DNA of 5,129 bases. It comes from JBDTMT01 sp033764095 (GTDB lineage: Bacteria > Desulfobacterota > Binatia > HRBIN30 > CADEER01). The position numbers were made by a program, and so were the translations under genes. Location of the stretch: contig JANRJF010000225.1 in assembly GCA_033764095.1 (NCBI GenBank), forward strand, positions 1 to 5,129, written 5' to 3'. Shown here one piece after another: positions 1 through 5,129 of this stretch (within the stretch, counting starts at the first letter, position 1; the number at the start of each line of letters is the position of its first letter). The notes beneath the pieces are model-generated. The model saw only the letters and a program-made list of their open reading frames with translations, was not told where the DNA came from and ran no database searches.

Positions 1-1
1 C

Positions 2-217
2 GACCTCGACCGCGACAGCGGCCGCCACGTCGCCTTCGGCTTCGGCGAGCACTTCTGCCTGGGCGCCGCCCTGGCCCGCATGGAAGGCCGCATCGGCTTC
101 GGCGAGCTGCTGGCGCGCTTCCCCGACTTCGAGCTCGCCGGTGCGATCGAACGGCTGCCGTCGCTGTTCATCCGCGGCGTGGTGCGGTTGCCGCTGCGCG
201 GGGAAGAAGGCTGTTAG
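2..217 (+). CDS. Cytochrome P450, C-terminal fragment (5' end outside window)
   Basis: This is the last 71 codons of a cytochrome P450 monooxygenase, a haem enzyme that uses O2 and electrons from a ferredoxin or flavodoxin partner to oxidise small molecules. The haem-ligand loop is complete: FGFGEHFCLG fits the family signature FxxGx(H/R)xCxG, and the thiolate-ligand Cys codon is at 56-58. The L helix follows (AALARMEGRIGFGELL), then the usual C-terminal strand region ending in VVRLPLRG. There is no membrane anchor in the part seen, as expected for soluble bacterial P450s. The substrate cannot be told from this end of the protein. The last codons, Gly-Cys-stop (209-217), coincide with the first unit of the octamer array, so the natural C-terminus may have been reset by that repeat. 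No redox partner gene is visible in the window. Confidence 0.95.
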   Translation, partial: DLDRDSGRHVAFGFGEHFCLGAALARMEGRIGFGELLARFPDFELAGAIERLPSLFIRGVVRLPLRGEEGC

Positions 218-240
218 GCTGCTAGGCTGCTAGGCTGTTA
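209..240 (+). repeat. Left arm of octamer array: four tandem 8-bp units GGCTGYTA
   Basis: There are four head-to-tail 8-bp units: GGCTGTTA (209-216), GGCTGCTA (217-224), GGCTGCTA (225-232) and GGCTGTTA (233-240), followed by GGGG. The only variation is T/C at unit position 6. The first unit and one base of the next supply the P450 stop codon. The unit reads as the reverse complement of the units at 271-318. Confidence 0.95.
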
Positions 241-270
241 GGGGAGGAAAAAGATCTTCTCCGTTCCCCC

Positions 271-318
271 TAACAGCCTAACAGCCTAACAGCCTAACAG
301 CCTAGCAGCCTAACAGCC
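271..318 (+). repeat. Right arm of octamer array: six tandem 8-bp units TARCAGCC
   Basis: Six head-to-tail 8-bp units are TAACAGCC at 271, 279, 287, 295 and 311, and TAGCAGCC at 303. The array is preceded by CCCCC (266-270), matching GGGG after the left arm. It is the inverted complement of the 209-240 array with two extra units, so copy number has changed on one side only, as expected from slippage or unequal recombination. Confidence 0.95.
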
Positions 319-345
319 TTCCGAACGCACGCTCGTCGATCCCGC

Positions 346-373
346 TTGTCCGTCGCCGCGCGCTGCGCGTAAT
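346..373 (+). promoter_or_regulatory. Weak candidate sigma70-type promoter for the transferase gene
   Basis: TTGTCC (346-351, four of six matches to TTGACA) and CGTAAT (368-373, four of six matches to TATAAT) are 16 bp apart. Transcription would start at about 380-382, at or next to the ATG at 382. The ATG has no Shine-Dalgarno site, so a leaderless or nearly leaderless message would make sense. Both hexamers are poor and could occur by chance. Confidence 0.2.
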
Positions 374-381
374 CAGCCGGC

Positions 382-1038
382 ATGCGCACACTGGTGATCG
401 GCAACAAGGCGTACTCGTCGTGGTCGTTGCGGCCCTGGCTGATGCTCAAGCACGGCGGGCTGCCGTTCGATGAGGTGCGCATCCCCCTCTACCGACCTGA
501 TTCCGCCGCGCCGCTGGCGCACTGGTCGCCGAGCGGCAAGGTCCCGGTGCTGCACGACGACGGCCTGGTGATCTGGGAGTCGCTCGCCATTCTCGAGTAC
601 CTGGCGGAGACCTATCCCGACGCCTGCGGCTGGCCGCGCGACCGCGCCGCGCGCGCCTTCGCGCGCGCCGCCAGCGCCGAGATGGCGTCGAGCTTCAGCG
701 CGCTGCGCTACAGCATGCCGTTCAACTGCCGCGCGCGCCGGCGCGTCACCCTGGGCGACGACGCGCAGCGCGACGTGGCGCGCGTCGCGGCGCTGTGGAG
801 CGAGTGTCGCAGCCGCTTCGGCCGCGGCGGCGAGTGGCTGTTCGGCACCTTCTCGCCGGCCGACGCGATGTACGCGCCGGTGGCATTGCGCTTCGTCACC
901 TACGGCATCGCCCTCGACGGCGCCGCCAGCGCCTACGTCGCCAGCATCGCCGCGCACCCGGCGGTGCAGGAGTGGATCGCCGCCGGCCGCACCGAGGTCG
1001 AGGTCATCGACAGCAACGAGGTCGGCACCCCGGCGTAA
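382..1038 (+). CDS. Glutathione S-transferase family protein (Ser-type, two-domain)
   Basis: This is a complete 218-residue cytosolic GST-fold protein, a normal length for the family. The N-terminal thioredoxin-like domain (about 2-80) starts with the characteristic GNKAYSSWSLRPW segment, in which Ser12/Ser13 are the likely thiol-activating residues. KVPVL carries the cis-Pro (Pro55), and Glu66-Ser67 is the pair that binds the gamma-glutamyl end of glutathione. The all-helical C-terminal domain (about 88-205) has the SPADAMYAPV segment, whose Asp161 corresponds to the conserved helix N-cap of the family. The likely role is glutathione conjugation, peroxide reduction or thiol chemistry on an unknown electrophile. 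The ATG at 382 is chosen because the first strand begins right after it. No Shine-Dalgarno site precedes it. It is convergent with the META gene and is separated from the P450 gene by the octamer hairpin, so it is probably its own unit. Confidence 0.92.
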   Translation: MRTLVIGNKAYSSWSLRPWLMLKHGGLPFDEVRIPLYRPDSAAPLAHWSPSGKVPVLHDDGLVIWESLAILEYLAETYPDACGWPRDRAARAFARAASAEMASSFSALRYSMPFNCRARRRVTLGDDAQRDVARVAALWSECRSRFGRGGEWLFGTFSPADAMYAPVALRFVTYGIALDGAASAYVASIAAHPAVQEWIAAGRTEVEVIDSNEVGTPA

Positions 1039-1069
1039 CGCACGGGTCGGGACGAACGGGCTCCGCCAG

Positions 1070-1083
1070 GACGGCTCGCCGTC
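1070..1083. other. Small GC hairpin downstream of the transferase gene
   Basis: GACGG-CTCG-CCGTC is a perfect 5-bp stem with a tetraloop (6 bp if the loop closes further), 32 bases after the transferase stop. It could help end that transcript, but no T-tract follows. The surrounding gap (1039-1234) shows no coding signal. Confidence 0.3.
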
Positions 1084-1179
1084 AACGCCGATCCGGGGGT
1101 TCCGCCTCTGCGTCTGGGGGCGCGCCCTGGCGCACGGCGGCGATCACACCCCCCGGCCGCACACCTTGTGCGCGACCGC

Positions 1180-1199
1180 GGGCGCGCCAAGGCGCGCCC
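1180..1199. terminator. Perfect 9-bp palindrome between convergent genes; candidate bidirectional terminator or REP-like element
   Basis: GGGCGCGCC and GGCGCGCCC flank a central AA, giving a very stable all-GC stem. In practice the innermost pair would open to make a four-base loop. It sits between the transferase stop (1038) and the META stop (1235) and would work on either strand. No U-tract is found on either side. The half-site recurs at 1118-1127 (GGGCGCGCCC), and GGCGCGCC is also at 2810-2817, so it may be a dispersed palindrome rather than a gene-specific terminator. Confidence 0.4.
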
Positions 1200-1214
1200 C
1201 TACGCGCAGGGGCG
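1195..1214. other. Second hairpin overlapping the 1180-1199 palindrome
   Basis: CGCCCC (1195-1200) can pair with GGGGCG (1209-1214) around an 8-base loop. It shares bases with the right half of the stronger palindrome, so the two folds exclude each other. The stronger 9-bp stem should win unless transcription order favours the other. Confidence 0.3.
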
Positions 1215-1234
1215 AATGGGCGCGTCCAGGTGCG

Positions 1235-2317
1235 CTACGACGGATTCGCGGTCAGCACGCGTTCGCCGTCGGGGCGGTGCAGGTCGAGCATGCCGCGGTC
1301 GATCGCCCAGCGTGAGGTGGTGGCGAGGGCGGCGAGGAACTCCTGCTCCTGCTGCATGACGCCCTTGCCGGGGCAGGCTTTGCGCGTCGCCACGGCGGGG
1401 CCGATGGTGAGCGTGTCGCCGTCGAGCGTGTACGGCGCGCGGAAGCTGTTGCAGCCGGCGTTGCCGGAGACGGTGCCGTCCTTGAAGGTCAACGTCAGGC
1501 TGGTGCCCTTGAGCGGGCTGACCACCGCCTGGCGGCCGTTGTTGTAGCCGGTGACCTTCCAGGCAATGCCGTCGAGGCGCGGCAGCGGCGCGGCGGTGAA
1601 GACCAGCGCCGGCTGGTTGCTCTCCAGCGGCGTGAGGCTGAGCCGATCGTCGGCGATGGCGACGCGCAGCGCGCCGGTCATCGTCTTCCGGAAGGCGTTC
1701 TCCACCGTCATGATCGCCGGCTCGCACATCATCATGGTGCTGGCGATGGCCTCGAGCTTCACCTGATCGCCCTGCAACTCGTAGGCGCCGGTGAGCCGGT
1801 TGCATCCGCCGAAGCCCTGCAGGCGGCCGGCGACGAAGCGCACCGTCACCGGGCTCTTCAGTGCGGCGAGGGCGCTGTCCGGCTGGCCCTGCAGGTGCGC
1901 GAGCTGCCAACCGCGTCCCTCGATCGCGGCGGCGGAAGCGTCAGTCGTCACCAGCACGCGACAGCAGCCGACCAGCGCCTTGCCGCTCGGCAGCGAGACG
2001 CGCGCCGAGTACGGGTGGATGACGTCGGACATGCCGTCGCTGCACTTCGCCTGGCGGATGAACGCCACCAGCGTGCCACCGCCGCCGGCCGGCGCGCCGC
2101 GCCAGACGCGCTCGTGCAGCGCCGCGATCTCGGTGGTGGCGCCGGCGTAGTCGGTCGGCGCCGCGTCCGGCGCGCTGAGCTTGGCTTTGTCGGGCGTGGC
2201 GATGGTCAGGCTCCACGACGGCTCGTTGCCGAAGCAGATGACCGGCTCGGGCGGCGCCGCCAGCGCCGCGCCGCGGAGCAGACCGAGAGCGAGAACGACC
2301 ACCGACCATCGCAGCAC
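1235..2317 (-). CDS. Exported protein with COG3650-like N-terminal domain and two META (HslJ-like) domains
   Basis: A 360-residue secreted protein of unknown exact role. Residues 1-20 are a Sec signal peptide (hydrophobic VVVLALGLL, then ALA before Ala21). There is no lipobox Cys, so it is predicted to be a soluble periplasmic or secreted protein. Residues 26-120 resemble the COG3650-type domain: CFGNEPSWSL near the start, then paired cysteines at C92 and C118-C119. Two META domains follow (about 137-243 and 249-350). Each has the GCN signature (C172-N173; C289-N290) and a second Cys (C198 in MMMCEP; C315 in KAC), suggesting one disulphide per domain. Single META domains occur in E. coli HslJ, linked to heat induction and novobiocin resistance. 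A GTG start at 2317 is chosen because GGAG lies 6 bases upstream and the signal peptide begins there. It follows the SHOCT gene by 15 bp, so the two are probably co-transcribed. Confidence 0.92.
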   Translation of the reverse strand: MLRWSVVVLALGLLRGAALAAPPEPVICFGNEPSWSLTIATPDKAKLSAPDAAPTDYAGATTEIAALHERVWRGAPAGGGGTLVAFIRQAKCSDGMSDVIHPYSARVSLPSGKALVGCCRVLVTTDASAAAIEGRGWQLAHLQGQPDSALAALKSPVTVRFVAGRLQGFGGCNRLTGAYELQGDQVKLEAIASTMMMCEPAIMTVENAFRKTMTGALRVAIADDRLSLTPLESNQPALVFTAAPLPRLDGIAWKVTGYNNGRQAVVSPLKGTSLTLTFKDGTVSGNAGCNSFRAPYTLDGDTLTIGPAVATRKACPGKGVMQQEQEFLAALATTSRWAIDRGMLDLHRPDGERVLTANPS

Positions 2318-2323
2318 GCTCGA

Positions 2324-2327
2324 CTCC
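2324..2327 (-). promoter_or_regulatory. Shine-Dalgarno site deciding the GTG start of the META gene
   Basis: The minus strand reads GGAG here, 6 bases before the GTG at 2317-2315. It supports the non-ATG start; there is no in-frame ATG near it. The site lies in the 15-bp gap after the SHOCT stop. Confidence 0.75.
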
Positions 2328-2332
2328 GCGTC

Positions 2333-2725
2333 CTACTGCAGCGCCTTGGCCTTCAGGCGGTCGAACTCGGCGCGGTCGATGGCGCCGGCGTCGAGCAGCG
2401 CCTTGGCCTTCTGGATCTGGTCGGCCGGCGTCTCGGCGCCGGCCACCGAGCGCACGTAGGAGTCGAACTGCGCCCGCGCCTCCTTGGCCTGCGCCGCGGC
2501 GCGCGCCTGCATGCCGCCGCCGCGGACGACCAGATAGGCGAACACGCCGAGGAACGGGAAGAAGATGACGAAGGCGATCCACAGCGCCTTCTGCATGCCG
2601 GAGACCGCGTGGTCGCGGAACAGGTCCGCGGTGACGCTCATCAGCACCCAGAACCAGGCGACGAAGAGAAAGATCTCGAAGAACCACAGCAACACGTCGC
2701 CATGACCGAATGATCCGCCGAACAT
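2333..2725 (-). CDS. Small membrane protein: PLDc_N two-helix domain plus C-terminal SHOCT domain
   Basis: A 130-residue inner-membrane protein. Two transmembrane helices (about 10-35 and 47-67) are joined by a short loop with DHAVSG and followed by KALWIAFVIFFPFLGVFAYL, the typical pattern of the PLDc_N family (named for its occurrence at the N-terminus of cardiolipin synthases and phospholipases D). No phospholipase catalytic HKD motif is present, so it is not itself that enzyme. A charged, Ala-rich helix (72-97) leads to a SHOCT domain at 102-129 (Q-KAKALLDAGAI-AEFDRLKAKAL), a short helical module thought to mediate oligomerisation or interactions. This architecture is common in high-GC bacteria as a stand-alone protein of unknown function. 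The ATG at 2725 has a perfect AGGAGG 5 bases upstream. It is the first gene of the probable two-gene unit with the META gene. Confidence 0.92.
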   Translation of the reverse strand: MFGGSFGHGDVLLWFFEIFLFVAWFWVLMSVTADLFRDHAVSGMQKALWIAFVIFFPFLGVFAYLVVRGGGMQARAAAQAKEARAQFDSYVRSVAGAETPADQIQKAKALLDAGAIDRAEFDRLKAKALQ

Positions 2726-2730
2726 CAGGG

Positions 2731-2736
2731 CCTCCT
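2731..2736 (-). promoter_or_regulatory. Strong Shine-Dalgarno site of the PLDc_N/SHOCT gene
   Basis: AGGAGG on the minus strand, 5 bases before the ATG at 2725-2723. It is the strongest ribosome binding site in the window and fixes this start. Confidence 0.85.
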
Positions 2737-2956
2737 GGGTTGCGCCATCGAGTGGGCTGTACGCCGCTACGGGTGTCGCGCGCCGCTCCCCATAGCGCGC
2801 GGCATCGCCGGCGCGCCAGTGGCCGGAAGCGGCTCGCCGGCCGACGGGTCGCGGCGGCCGGGGTCGCGGCCGGCGTCCCCCCCACTCCGGGCTGGCGTTT
2901 CGGGGTATCGTTTGCGTAACTCACACGGTAAGGATTGGGGACCCGTCCGCATTCGC
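2737..2956. other. Divergent intergenic region between the SHOCT and radical SAM genes
   Basis: It must hold promoters for both directions, but no convincing -35/-10 pair is visible on either strand. Most of it is very GC-rich and includes GGCGCGCC (2810-2817) and a direct repeat GGGTCGCGG (2846-2854 and 2861-2869). The stretch at about 2896-2940 is clearly richer in A and T than its surroundings and contains no stop in the radical SAM frame. It is the most likely place for that gene's promoter or leader. The reading frame stays open back to a GTG at 2819, but the residues encoded there (Gly/Ser/Pro/Arg-rich) look like translated non-coding GC sequence. Confidence 0.45.
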
Positions 2957-5128
2957 ATGACTGATCCGATTCATTTCCACGCCGACCTGTACCGGCGCGA
3001 CGCCCTGGAGCAGGTGGCACGCCAGTTCGAGCGCCAGCTGCGCGTCCAGCTCGCCGAGTCGGGCAGCGAGTTGGTCGCCCGCCTGGAGCCGCTGCAGACC
3101 GACGGCGATCTCGCCGCGCTGCGCGACGAGTTCTGCAACGAGGCGTTCTCCGCCACCGCGCGCCGCCTGCGCGACGGCGGCGGCGACGCACCCGGCGCCG
3201 CCGGCGCGCACAGCGATACGCCGCCATGGGCGCTGCTCTCCCCGTTCGCGGAGGGCGCCGAGGTCGGCCTCGGCTGGGTGCTCGAGTCGCTCAGCCCGAT
3301 CCGCAACGGCGCCGCCACCCTGGTGCTGCGCCACCCCGAGCACGGCATCGCGCGGGTGGCGCTGCGCCGCAACGGCGGCGCGCCGCTCGGCGTCGCCCAC
3401 ACCGAGCACCTCGACTTCATGCTGATGAACGGCGGCGGTGGCACGGCGCAGACCGAAGGGACGGTCGGCACGGCGCTGAGCGGCCTGGCGGCGGCGATCC
3501 GCACCGCCAGCACCAGCGGGCCGGAGGACGACATCCTCGCCGCCCTGCTGCCGCACGCCGAGTCGCGCCCGACGGCGCGCAGCGCGCCGGCCGCGCCGGT
3601 CGCCGCCGGGCGCCGGCTGGCGCCGCACGTCGACGGCGACGCCGGCGTCATCGCCTTCGACTTCGACGAAACCGGCATCAGCCGGCTCGGCATCTTCGAC
3701 GCGGTGCTGCGCTTCGCCGAGCGCTGCTACGTCTTCCTCACCCGCCCGGCGCCCGGCAGGCTCGGCATCCAGCTCAAGCCGCGCACGGCGATGGCGACCG
3801 ACGAGCTGAAGCGCCTGGTGCGCGACGTCACCACTGCGCTCAACCAGGTGGCGCGCAATCCGGCGCCGGGTACCAGTTCACGCTCCGGCCTGCCGACGCT
3901 GGGCCGCAAACGCGTCGATATGGAGGCGCTGCTGGCCGAGCTCGAGCGGGCCGACCCGGCCACCTACGGGATCGGCGTGCAGCCCGAGCGCGGCCCCGGC
4001 CACGAGAACCTGCGCATCCTCAACATCCGCGGCACCGGCGCCTGCAACAGCGAGTGCGTGTTCTGCATCGAGAAGTTCAACCCGACGCACCGGCCGATGC
4101 CGAACGCCGACGCGACGCGGCAGATGATCCTCGACGCCGCCGGCAAGTTCGACATGCTGTTCTTCGCCAGCGGCGAGCCGACCATCCATCCGAAGCTGTT
4201 CGAGTACGTCGAGCTGGCGAAGAGCGTCGGCTTCACCAGCTTCGGCATGTCGTCGCACTTCCGCACCATGGCCGACCCGCGCTTCACGCTGCGCCTGCTG
4301 GAGGCGGGCTTCGAGTACTTCGACATCGCGCTGCACGCCGCCGACCGCGCCGGCCAGCTCGACGTCAACCCGATCGCCGACGACGGCGAGTCGCTGTACG
4401 AGGCGCTCAAGGGCGTCGCGGTGCTGTTCAAGCTCGCCGACGTGCTCGGCCTGCGCGTCAGCGTGACGCAGAAGATCGTCATCTCGCGGCTCAACGCCGC
4501 GCAGCTGGAGCCGATCTTCCGCGCCACCTACGAGCGCGGCGTGCGCCACTTCATCTTCCAACCGGTGCGCACGCTCGGCCTGGCGCCCGAGTTGCAGCGC
4601 AAGCTGGAGATGACCGAGGACGAGATGCTGGTGCATCTCAACCAGTTGCTGGCGCGCACCGAGGGGCTCGGCGCGGTGATCAAGCCGTACGGCTTCTCGC
4701 GCCAGAACCTGGTCGCCGCGGCGCACGTCGAGACCGAGCAGAACCGCGTCAAGAACATGTACGGCAAGCTGCGCGAGCGCGACCCGCTGCGCGCCATGCC
4801 GAGCGAGCAGGAGGCGCGGCCGACCGACGGGCGCTTCTGGGTCGAGGTCATCCAGCCGCCCGACGACCGCTTCGCCTTCGCCTCCGACGGCAGCGGCCCG
4901 ATCCTCGACGTCGGCCTGCGGCGCGGCATGGACCTGCCGTTCGGCTGCCGCATGGGCTCCTGCGGCATGTGCTGCGCCAAACTGATCGAGGGCAAGGTCG
5001 ACCAGAGCACGCAGGTGTTCCTCAGCGACGAGCAGATCGAACAGGGCTTCGTCCTGCTGTGCCAGGCCAAGCCGCTGTCCGACGTCGTCGTGCAACTCTG
5101 CAGCGACGACGAGATCGACCAGCTCTAG
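2957..5128 (+). CDS. Multidomain radical SAM protein: HxsD-like domains, radical SAM core, C-terminal [2Fe-2S] ferredoxin domain
   Basis: A 723-residue protein. Residues 1-72 (FHADLYRRDALEQVARQFER, later FCNEAF...RRLRD) resemble HxsD of the His-Xaa-Ser peptide maturation system. After a linker, 91-185 form an unrecognised domain with HTEHLDF and MNGGGG (148-162). Residues 231-302 look like a second HxsD-type unit. The radical SAM core (about 355-560) has C363-x3-C367-x2-C370, which should hold the [4Fe-4S] cluster that cleaves S-adenosylmethionine, and SGEP (G406-E407-P408) for binding it. No SPASM cysteines follow. Residues 627-715 are a plant-type ferredoxin domain, C664-x4-C669-x2-C672-x29-C702, which could supply electrons in cis. 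Radical SAM and ferredoxin assignments are firm; HxsD-like is from memory of the family; a role in peptide or protein modification is inferred. The ATG at 2957 is chosen because the first domain starts there, though its ribosome site is weak (GGGGA 15 bases away). TTG 2912 and GTG 2819 are in-frame alternatives. Confidence 0.9.
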   Translation: MTDPIHFHADLYRRDALEQVARQFERQLRVQLAESGSELVARLEPLQTDGDLAALRDEFCNEAFSATARRLRDGGGDAPGAAGAHSDTPPWALLSPFAEGAEVGLGWVLESLSPIRNGAATLVLRHPEHGIARVALRRNGGAPLGVAHTEHLDFMLMNGGGGTAQTEGTVGTALSGLAAAIRTASTSGPEDDILAALLPHAESRPTARSAPAAPVAAGRRLAPHVDGDAGVIAFDFDETGISRLGIFDAVLRFAERCYVFLTRPAPGRLGIQLKPRTAMATDELKRLVRDVTTALNQVARNPAPGTSSRSGLPTLGRKRVDMEALLAELERADPATYGIGVQPERGPGHENLRILNIRGTGACNSECVFCIEKFNPTHRPMPNADATRQMILDAAGKFDMLFFASGEPTIHPKLFEYVELAKSVGFTSFGMSSHFRTMADPRFTLRLLEAGFEYFDIALHAADRAGQLDVNPIADDGESLYEALKGVAVLFKLADVLGLRVSVTQKIVISRLNAAQLEPIFRATYERGVRHFIFQPVRTLGLAPELQRKLEMTEDEMLVHLNQLLARTEGLGAVIKPYGFSRQNLVAAAHVETEQNRVKNMYGKLRERDPLRAMPSEQEARPTDGRFWVEVIQPPDDRFAFASDGSGPILDVGLRRGMDLPFGCRMGSCGMCCAKLIEGKVDQSTQVFLSDEQIEQGFVLLCQAKPLSDVVVQLCSDDEIDQL

Positions 5129-5129
5129 G

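Larger units (their letters stand above)
207..320. terminator. Long inverted-repeat hairpin formed by the two octamer arrays; possible transcription barrier
   Basis: The two arms can pair in more than one register. Pairing next to the loop joins 241-244 with C's in 266-270 and four units on each side, with two mismatches. Pairing from the outside joins AAGG (207-210) with CCTT (317-320) and all four left units with right units 287-318, with a single mismatch. The spacer (245-265) is A/T-richer and contains the palindrome AAGATCTT (251-258). It lies directly between the P450 stop and the transferase gene, which fits a terminator or insulator. No T-run follows either arm, so it is not a textbook intrinsic terminator, and it may instead be a dispersed palindromic repeat. 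The structure is seen directly; the role is inferred. Confidence 0.45.

Noticed and set aside
209..318. Telomere-like repeat, because the units contain TTAGGC
   Set aside because: The period is 8 bp, the copies are few and inverted, and all flanking genes are bacterial.
209..318. CRISPR array
   Set aside because: Units are only 8 bp and directly adjacent, with no unique spacers and no cas genes in the window.
2901..2916. Possible sigma54 promoter (GG, ten bases, GC with TTGC)
   Set aside because: Only the GG and TTGC elements fit; the rest of the -24 box does not match, so chance is the simplest explanation.
2819..2956. Upstream extension of the radical SAM protein to a GTG start
   Set aside because: The extra 46 residues are Gly/Ser/Pro/Arg-rich with no domain, no ribosome site stands out at 2819, and the recognisable first domain begins at the ATG at 2957.
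1941..3227. Open 428-codon minus-strand frame spanning the SHOCT gene and part of the META and radical SAM genes
   Set aside because: It is Arg-rich low-complexity sequence that overlaps three well-supported genes, and part of it simply echoes their helices in another frame.
3878..5095. Open 405-codon frame antisense to the radical SAM gene
   Set aside because: Its product is rich in Ala, Arg, His, Leu and Asp with no recognisable domain, the usual shadow of a high-GC gene; the plus strand has unmistakable radical SAM and ferredoxin motifs.

Overview
The window is high-GC bacterial chromosome (roughly 70% GC by eye, codon third positions almost all G or C). It carries one gene fragment and four complete genes. 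Shine-Dalgarno sites are clear on the two minus-strand genes. The mix of families (a soluble bacterial P450, a small Ser-type glutathione transferase, a PLDc_N/SHOCT membrane protein, a COG3650-META-META exported protein and a radical SAM fusion) would fit a deltaproteobacterial, myxobacterial or Binatota-like lineage, or an actinobacterium. The sequence alone does not settle the taxon.

Layout. Bases 2-217 (+) are the last 71 codons of a cytochrome P450 with its haem-cysteine loop. The P450 stop lies inside a striking inverted array of 8-bp units (four copies of GGCTGYTA, a short spacer, six copies of TARCAGCC; 209-318), which can fold into a long hairpin. Bases 382-1038 (+) encode a glutathione S-transferase family protein. 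A 196-bp convergent gap (1039-1234) follows, with several strong GC hairpins, the best being a perfect 9-bp palindrome at 1180-1199. On the minus strand, 2725-2333 encodes a two-helix membrane protein (PLDc_N plus SHOCT) and 2317-1235 encodes an exported protein with two META domains. These two are 15 bp apart, each with its own Shine-Dalgarno site, and are probably one operon.

After a divergent 231-bp gap, 2957-5128 (+) encodes a 723-residue multidomain radical SAM protein that ends one base before the window edge. It has an HxsD-like N-terminal domain, an unrecognised middle domain, what looks like a second HxsD-like domain, a radical SAM core (C363, C367, C370) and a C-terminal plant-type [2Fe-2S] ferredoxin domain (C664, C669, C672, C702). 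It is the most interesting object here: it seems to combine peptide-maturation-system modules with an on-board electron carrier in one chain. Any partners would lie downstream, outside the window.

Functional links. The SHOCT and META genes look like a cell-envelope or stress pair. The P450, the transferase and the radical SAM gene show no obvious pathway link to each other. The octamer array and the palindromes separate transcription units.
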